NCBI GenBank assembly: GCA_003151665.1
Contig: PLYD01000062.1
Location: 1-8,411, forward strand
Length of the DNA stretch: 8,411 bases
Direction of reading: 5' to 3'
Source of the DNA: Candidatus Dormiibacterota bacterium
GTDB lineage: Bacteria > Chloroflexota > Dormibacteria > Dormibacterales > Dormibacteraceae
Both the position numbers and the translations under genes were made by a program. Below the pieces are notes generated by a model. The model was not told the DNA's origin. It saw nothing but the letters and a program-made list of their open reading frames with translations, and made no database searches. Of this stretch, positions 5,322 through 8,411 are shown one piece after another (position 1 is the first letter of the stretch; each line of letters starts with the position of its first letter).

Positions 5322-6869
5322 CTAACCTGTCGGTGGCAGGGCCGGCACCGCCCCCTGCTGGACGACATAGTGGATCGAGATGCGCCCGATCAGCAGCGGC
5401 ATCAACGGCAACGTGATCGGCTGTTCTTTGATGCTAACCGACCTGACGTTCAATCCCTGCAGGTAGAACCTGGCCTGGGCAAGCGGCCGCCCGACGACCT
5501 GCGCGCGGATCTTATCCATGTCGAGCTTGGGAGCGACGAATGCAGCTGCATCTCCTACGAAGACGAGCTGGCCGCCTGCGGTCGCGCTGAGGATTCGGTA
5601 GTCGACCTGTATGGGCGCGTCGGTGAGCAGCTCCTGGTTATTGGGGATACGCTGCGCGAGGTAGTTCTCAAAGGCCTTGTGCACATCGGCGTCGATATAA
5701 AAGTCCCCTTCTCCCTGCAGCGACATGGTGGCGTTGAATACTGCAACCTTGTCGCTCGGCTGGTGGTCGGTGTTGAATTGGGGTACTCCGTAGATCAGCG
5801 TGTCACTCAGCGTCTCGCCGCCCTTCTTGGAGGCCGAGATCTGTTGAGCGATCGACTGCCGCAGCTCCTGCTCGAGGACCGCGCGAGCGGCGGAAAAGTC
5901 CGCGATCGTCTCGATCGGGGTGTTCGAGGCGTTCGCGCCATGTCCCGTTGCCTGCGGATTGCTCACGCTCATGCCGTCGGCCCCCGGCTGCAGCGTGTCG
6001 ATCGCGCCGCCCCCGACATTGCCAGCGCTGCCGCGTACTACGGCCGTGATGCTGGCACTTGCGCTGCCGCCCCACGGCACCAAAATGTTGCCGCTGGTTT
6101 GCGCGAACGTGATGCCATCGCCGCTGTCCAGCAACCGCTGGCCGCGGCGCACGATGTACCCAGGCGAATCGCAGCCACCGGGGCAGTTTTGCCTTGAGTT
6201 GGTGTAGACCACCGATCCGGTCGCAGCGGCCAGCAGCACGCGGATCGAGCCCGTGGTCTTGAAACCCTGGGACACGGAACGCGTGAGGATGACGGGGCGA
6301 ACCCGAATCGGAGGCTTGCCAGGCTGAGCCTGGATCTCGACCGCCTTCTGAGAGAAGGGCTGCGCCGAAGCCAGCAGTGTCACGGAGGCGGAAGGCACAT
6401 AAAGGGCGGCGGCGACCAACCCGATCACGAGCAGGATGGCCGCGGCCATGTAGAGAAGGAACCGGCCGGGCCTGAGCTCGGTCGCGCGCTTGGTGATCAA
6501 CCTGGTCGGCGCCGCGATGCCGATGTGGGTCGCGGGCTCCACGTGATCACGCTGCCACCAGTGGGGTATCGGGAGCTCCGCTTCCGGCGCTGAGGGGATG
6601 CCCTCGCCCTGGGCGCCGACCGCTCCGAATACCGCGAAGCCGCTCTCGGAAGCCATCTTCTGGACCGCCGGGTCGTCGCACACCACTGTGACCCGCTTGC
6701 CCATGCCGGCCGCGTAGTTGCGCAACAGCTGGAAGTTGAACCGACTTTGGCCGATGCGCGATCGGAGCGGCAGAACGAGCATCGTGTCGTCGCCGCGGTA
6801 ACGGCGCAAACGTTCTACGAGCTCAGGAATTTCTTCCTCACTCTCGACGTAAATAGGGTCCGTTGCCAT
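5322..6869 (-). CDS. Single-pass membrane protein with baseplate J-like domain
   Basis: A 515-residue protein of unknown function. Residues 5-82 form an alpha/beta domain with the pattern IYVESEEEIPELVERLRRY, then LVLPLRSRI, then VTVVCDDPAVQKMA. A proline-rich linker follows (about 88-130) and one transmembrane segment at about 137-158. By the positive-inside rule (RATELRPGR just before it) the N-terminus is cytoplasmic and residues 160-515 are outside. The outer part contains a section like the phage Baseplate_J family (about 235-290: YIVRRGQRLLDSGDG, then AVVRGSAGNVGGGAI), a helical stretch near 322-347, and a beta-rich C-terminus. Cys229 and Cys233 form a CX3C pair facing outwards. The ATG at 6869-6867 has AGGAG 13 bases upstream, rather far. 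It lies 30 bases after the actin-like ATPase, which suggests they work together. Similar proteins are often annotated baseplate J/gp47 family; no phage genes are nearby. Confidence 0.72.
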   Translation of the reverse strand: MATDPIYVESEEEIPELVERLRRYRGDDTMLVLPLRSRIGQSRFNFQLLRNYAAGMGKRVTVVCDDPAVQKMASESGFAVFGAVGAQGEGIPSAPEAELPIPHWWQRDHVEPATHIGIAAPTRLITKRATELRPGRFLLYMAAAILLVIGLVAAALYVPSASVTLLASAQPFSQKAVEIQAQPGKPPIRVRPVILTRSVSQGFKTTGSIRVLLAAATGSVVYTNSRQNCPGGCDSPGYIVRRGQRLLDSGDGITFAQTSGNILVPWGGSASASITAVVRGSAGNVGGGAIDTLQPGADGMSVSNPQATGHGANASNTPIETIADFSAARAVLEQELRQSIAQQISASKKGGETLSDTLIYGVPQFNTDHQPSDKVAVFNATMSLQGEGDFYIDADVHKAFENYLAQRIPNNQELLTDAPIQVDYRILSATAGGQLVFVGDAAAFVAPKLDMDKIRAQVVGRPLAQARFYLQGLNVRSVSIKEQPITLPLMPLLIGRISIHYVVQQGAVPALPPTG

Positions 6870-6899
6870 GGCGTTAATCAGTCTCCTGGAGCGGTCCGC
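6870..6899 (-). promoter_or_regulatory. Intergenic ribosome-binding region before baseplate J-like gene
   Basis: The 30-base gap carries a clear AGGAG at 6887-6883 on the minus strand, but its spacing to the ATG at 6869 is 13 bases, longer than optimal. There is no closer in-frame start. No promoter boxes or hairpin are visible, so the two genes are probably co-transcribed. Confidence 0.55.
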
Positions 6900-8159
6900 T
6901 CAAACCTTTATAGCGCTTAGGACCCGGCGCATGACCGTGTTCACGTTGTCACGCTCCTCCGCCTCAGTCCGCAGCGCATGGTTGGCGAGGCCCATCGGGG
7001 CGATGTCTTGGGGGCTCGAAAGCTGGCCCGTCGAATCGGTGACATTGCGCACGTCAGGCGGCACCAGATGCCTGATACGCGGCTCCTTCGGGAAGGGCAA
7101 GCCCGCAGCCCAATTGTTCTTGACCATCTCCAGGGTCAGCTCAGGCAGCAAGCTGCCACCGCCGCACAGGTAGATGCTGGTGGGAAGCCGCTCGCCGCGC
7201 GATAGTTCTTTGACGCTGAGCGCGAGACCCTGGAGCAGGACCTCGGCATCGGCGCTCAACAGCTCTGAAACCTGGCGATGCTGCTCGGCCGATAAAAGAC
7301 CCTCGGAGTGGCGAAGCTTGCGCGCCTCGGCCTCCTCATAGCTGAGCCCGAAAGCGAGGGCGAGACGCCGAGTGAATGCGCGCCCGCCCAGGTTGAACAT
7401 GCGGGTTCCCTCTACGCCACCGTCGCGGAGCAGCGCGACATCGGTTGTGCCGCCGCCGATGTCAATGAAGATGCCACCTTCGGCCCACGTCTCCTCGCTT
7501 GCGCACGCTCTTGCGAGCGCATACGGCTGAGCGACTGCTCCCGCCAGCTCGAGGTCGAGCTCACGCACCACGGTGTCGATCGCGTTGATGTGAGTCATCG
7601 GCGCAAAGGTGTTGAAGACAGTGACCTCGAGATTCTTGCCGGTGAAGCCAACAGGGTTGGTCACCGGGTAGCCGTCGACCCGCACGTTCGTGATCGCTGA
7701 GTGGACGAGTCGGGCCTCCAGTTGGCCGTAGCTCCGCTCGAGCTCGAGCAGGTGCTGTGCCTCGCGCAGCGCCCGGCGCTGCACCATCTGCAGCATCGTC
7801 GAGATCTCCGCGGACCTGACCTTCGCGTTGGAGTTCTCCCGGGGGTACGCGATGGTCGACGAGAAGCCTTTGATCAGCTCACCGGCAATGCCGACGATGA
7901 CCTGCCCCGGAACCGTCTTGGCCATATCCTCCGCGGCTTCGAGCGCGCGGTTGGCCGACTGGATGACCGATTCGAGGTCGGCGATCGCGCCACCGGACAT
8001 GGCGGCGGGCGCCTGCGGCTCTCGACCGACGCCCAGCACCTCGCCGTCGGCGCCATCGCGGCGTACCACCAGGACCTTGATCAGGTCCGTGCCGATATCC
8101 AGCACCGTGAAGTGTCTGTAGTACTCGCTCCGCTTGCGAAGGAACTTGAACTTGGTCAT
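6900..8159 (-). CDS. FtsA/PilM-like actin-fold ATPase
   Basis: A cytoplasmic 419-residue protein with the actin/Hsp70-type nucleotide site: phosphate-1 motif VLDIGTDLIKVLV (19-31), phosphate-2 motif FIDIGGGTTDVALL (231-244) and adenosine motif LCGGGSLLP (331-339). The segment IVGIAGELIKGFSS (88-101) and the following approximately 90 residues resemble the SHS2 insertion of FtsA and PilM. An amphipathic-looking C-terminus ends VMRRVLSAIKV, which could act like the FtsA membrane-targeting helix (inference). Relatives polymerise or scaffold membrane complexes: FtsA in division, PilM in type IV pili by binding the PilN cytoplasmic tail. The ATG at 8159-8157 overlaps the alaS stop as ATGA and has AAGAGG seven bases upstream. 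The next gene encodes a membrane protein with a large cytoplasmic N-terminus, a plausible docking partner. Genuine ftsZ, pilN and pilO are not in the window, so neither FtsA nor PilM identity is assured. Confidence 0.82.
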   Translation of the reverse strand: MTKFKFLRKRSEYYRHFTVLDIGTDLIKVLVVRRDGADGEVLGVGREPQAPAAMSGGAIADLESVIQSANRALEAAEDMAKTVPGQVIVGIAGELIKGFSSTIAYPRENSNAKVRSAEISTMLQMVQRRALREAQHLLELERSYGQLEARLVHSAITNVRVDGYPVTNPVGFTGKNLEVTVFNTFAPMTHINAIDTVVRELDLELAGAVAQPYALARACASEETWAEGGIFIDIGGGTTDVALLRDGGVEGTRMFNLGGRAFTRRLALAFGLSYEEAEARKLRHSEGLLSAEQHRQVSELLSADAEVLLQGLALSVKELSRGERLPTSIYLCGGGSLLPELTLEMVKNNWAAGLPFPKEPRIRHLVPPDVRNVTDSTGQLSSPQDIAPMGLANHALRTEAEERDNVNTVMRRVLSAIKV

Positions 8160-8411
8160 CGCAGGGCCTCTTCAAGGCGCCTGAAAGCCTCGTCCGCGGG
8201 GACCGTCAGCTTCCCGCTGACCAGCTGCGGGCGCCCCCCACCAGTCCCAAACAGGGGCTTGAGTGAGTTCGCATCGTATTGGGCGGCAAGGTCATTGGAC
8301 ACCTTGATCACAAACATCCCCCCGCCGACAACGGTTACGATGCCGGACTTCACGATCTCGAGATACCGATCTGCATAGGCTTTCAACTCGTCAAGGTTAG
8401 AGGCGTCGACG
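8156..8411 (-). CDS. alaS: Alanyl-tRNA synthetase, C-terminal (DHHA1) end, runs off window
   Basis: The last 84 residues of alanyl-tRNA synthetase, which charges tRNA-Ala. The fragment (VDASNLDELKAYADRY onward) is the C-Ala/DHHA1 domain. It contains the helix before the fold, strands around IVTVVGGGMFVIKVSND, the turn KPLFGTGGGRPQLVSGKL and the final helix ADEAFRRLEEALR. The family's glycine-rich signature is kept in its GGGRP core, but the following AqGGG-type stretch is replaced by QLVSGKL. The stop TGA (8158-8156) overlaps the ATG of the actin-like gene. alaS upstream of ruvX and mltG is a common bacterial arrangement. The 5' part, including the catalytic and editing domains, lies beyond the window, so intactness cannot be judged. 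Confidence 0.87.
   Translation of the reverse strand, partial: VDASNLDELKAYADRYLEIVKSGIVTVVGGGMFVIKVSNDLAAQYDANSLKPLFGTGGGRPQLVSGKLTVPADEAFRRLEEALR

Noticed and set aside
5322..6869. Prophage or contractile-tail remnant because of the baseplate-J-like domain
   Set aside because: The protein has a cytoplasmic N-domain and a membrane anchor, lies in a housekeeping block, and no other phage structural gene is visible.

Overview
The window is a single, tightly packed, single-strand gene block from a high-GC bacterium. All twelve genes lie on the minus strand, so transcription runs from high to low coordinates. There are only two non-coding gaps, of 43 and 30 bases; every other junction overlaps or abuts. 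I see no rRNA, tRNA, CRISPR array, transposon or phage integration signature, and base composition looks uniform. The order alaS / ruvX / DUF1292 / mltG matches the Bacillus subtilis alaS-yrrK-yrzB-yrrL neighbourhood. The aroE - prepilin peptidase - aroK - aroB - aroQ order recalls high-GC Gram-positive and related Terrabacteria genomes. The FtsA/PilM-like ATPase next to a baseplate-J-like membrane protein makes me lean towards Candidatus Dormibacterota, Chloroflexota or a deep actinobacterial relative. That placement is inference and is not settled by the sequence.

Layout in transcription order: the 3' end of alaS (8411-8156); an actin-fold FtsA/PilM-like ATPase (8159-6900); a single-pass membrane protein with a baseplate-J-like outer domain (6869-5322); ruvX/yqgF (5321-4905); a DUF1292 protein (4915-4667); mltG (4670-3633); aroE (3636-2863); a short cysteine-free prepilin peptidase (2866-2237); a bacterial PH-domain membrane protein (2193-1678); aroK (1681-1184); aroB (1196-120); and the 5' end of aroQ (123-1).

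Functionally the block joins three things. The first is housekeeping: tRNA charging, pre-16S rRNA processing and termination of glycan-strand synthesis. The second is envelope machinery: ATPase plus membrane partner, prepilin peptidase and PH-domain protein. The third is four consecutive shikimate-pathway enzymes: AroB (step 2), AroQ (3), AroE (4) and AroK (5). aroC and aroA are not in the window.

The most notable points concern starts and one gene pair. aroE and aroK have no ATG, GTG or TTG that would give a complete enzyme. Each has a CTG that overlaps the upstream stop as CTGA, mirroring the ATGA and GTGA overlaps elsewhere in the block, and the two CTG sites share a similar sequence context. 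An ATG-only call would remove the shikimate-binding Ser pair of AroE or the first strand of AroK. The best candidate for an undescribed system is the actin-like ATPase with its baseplate-J-like membrane partner.
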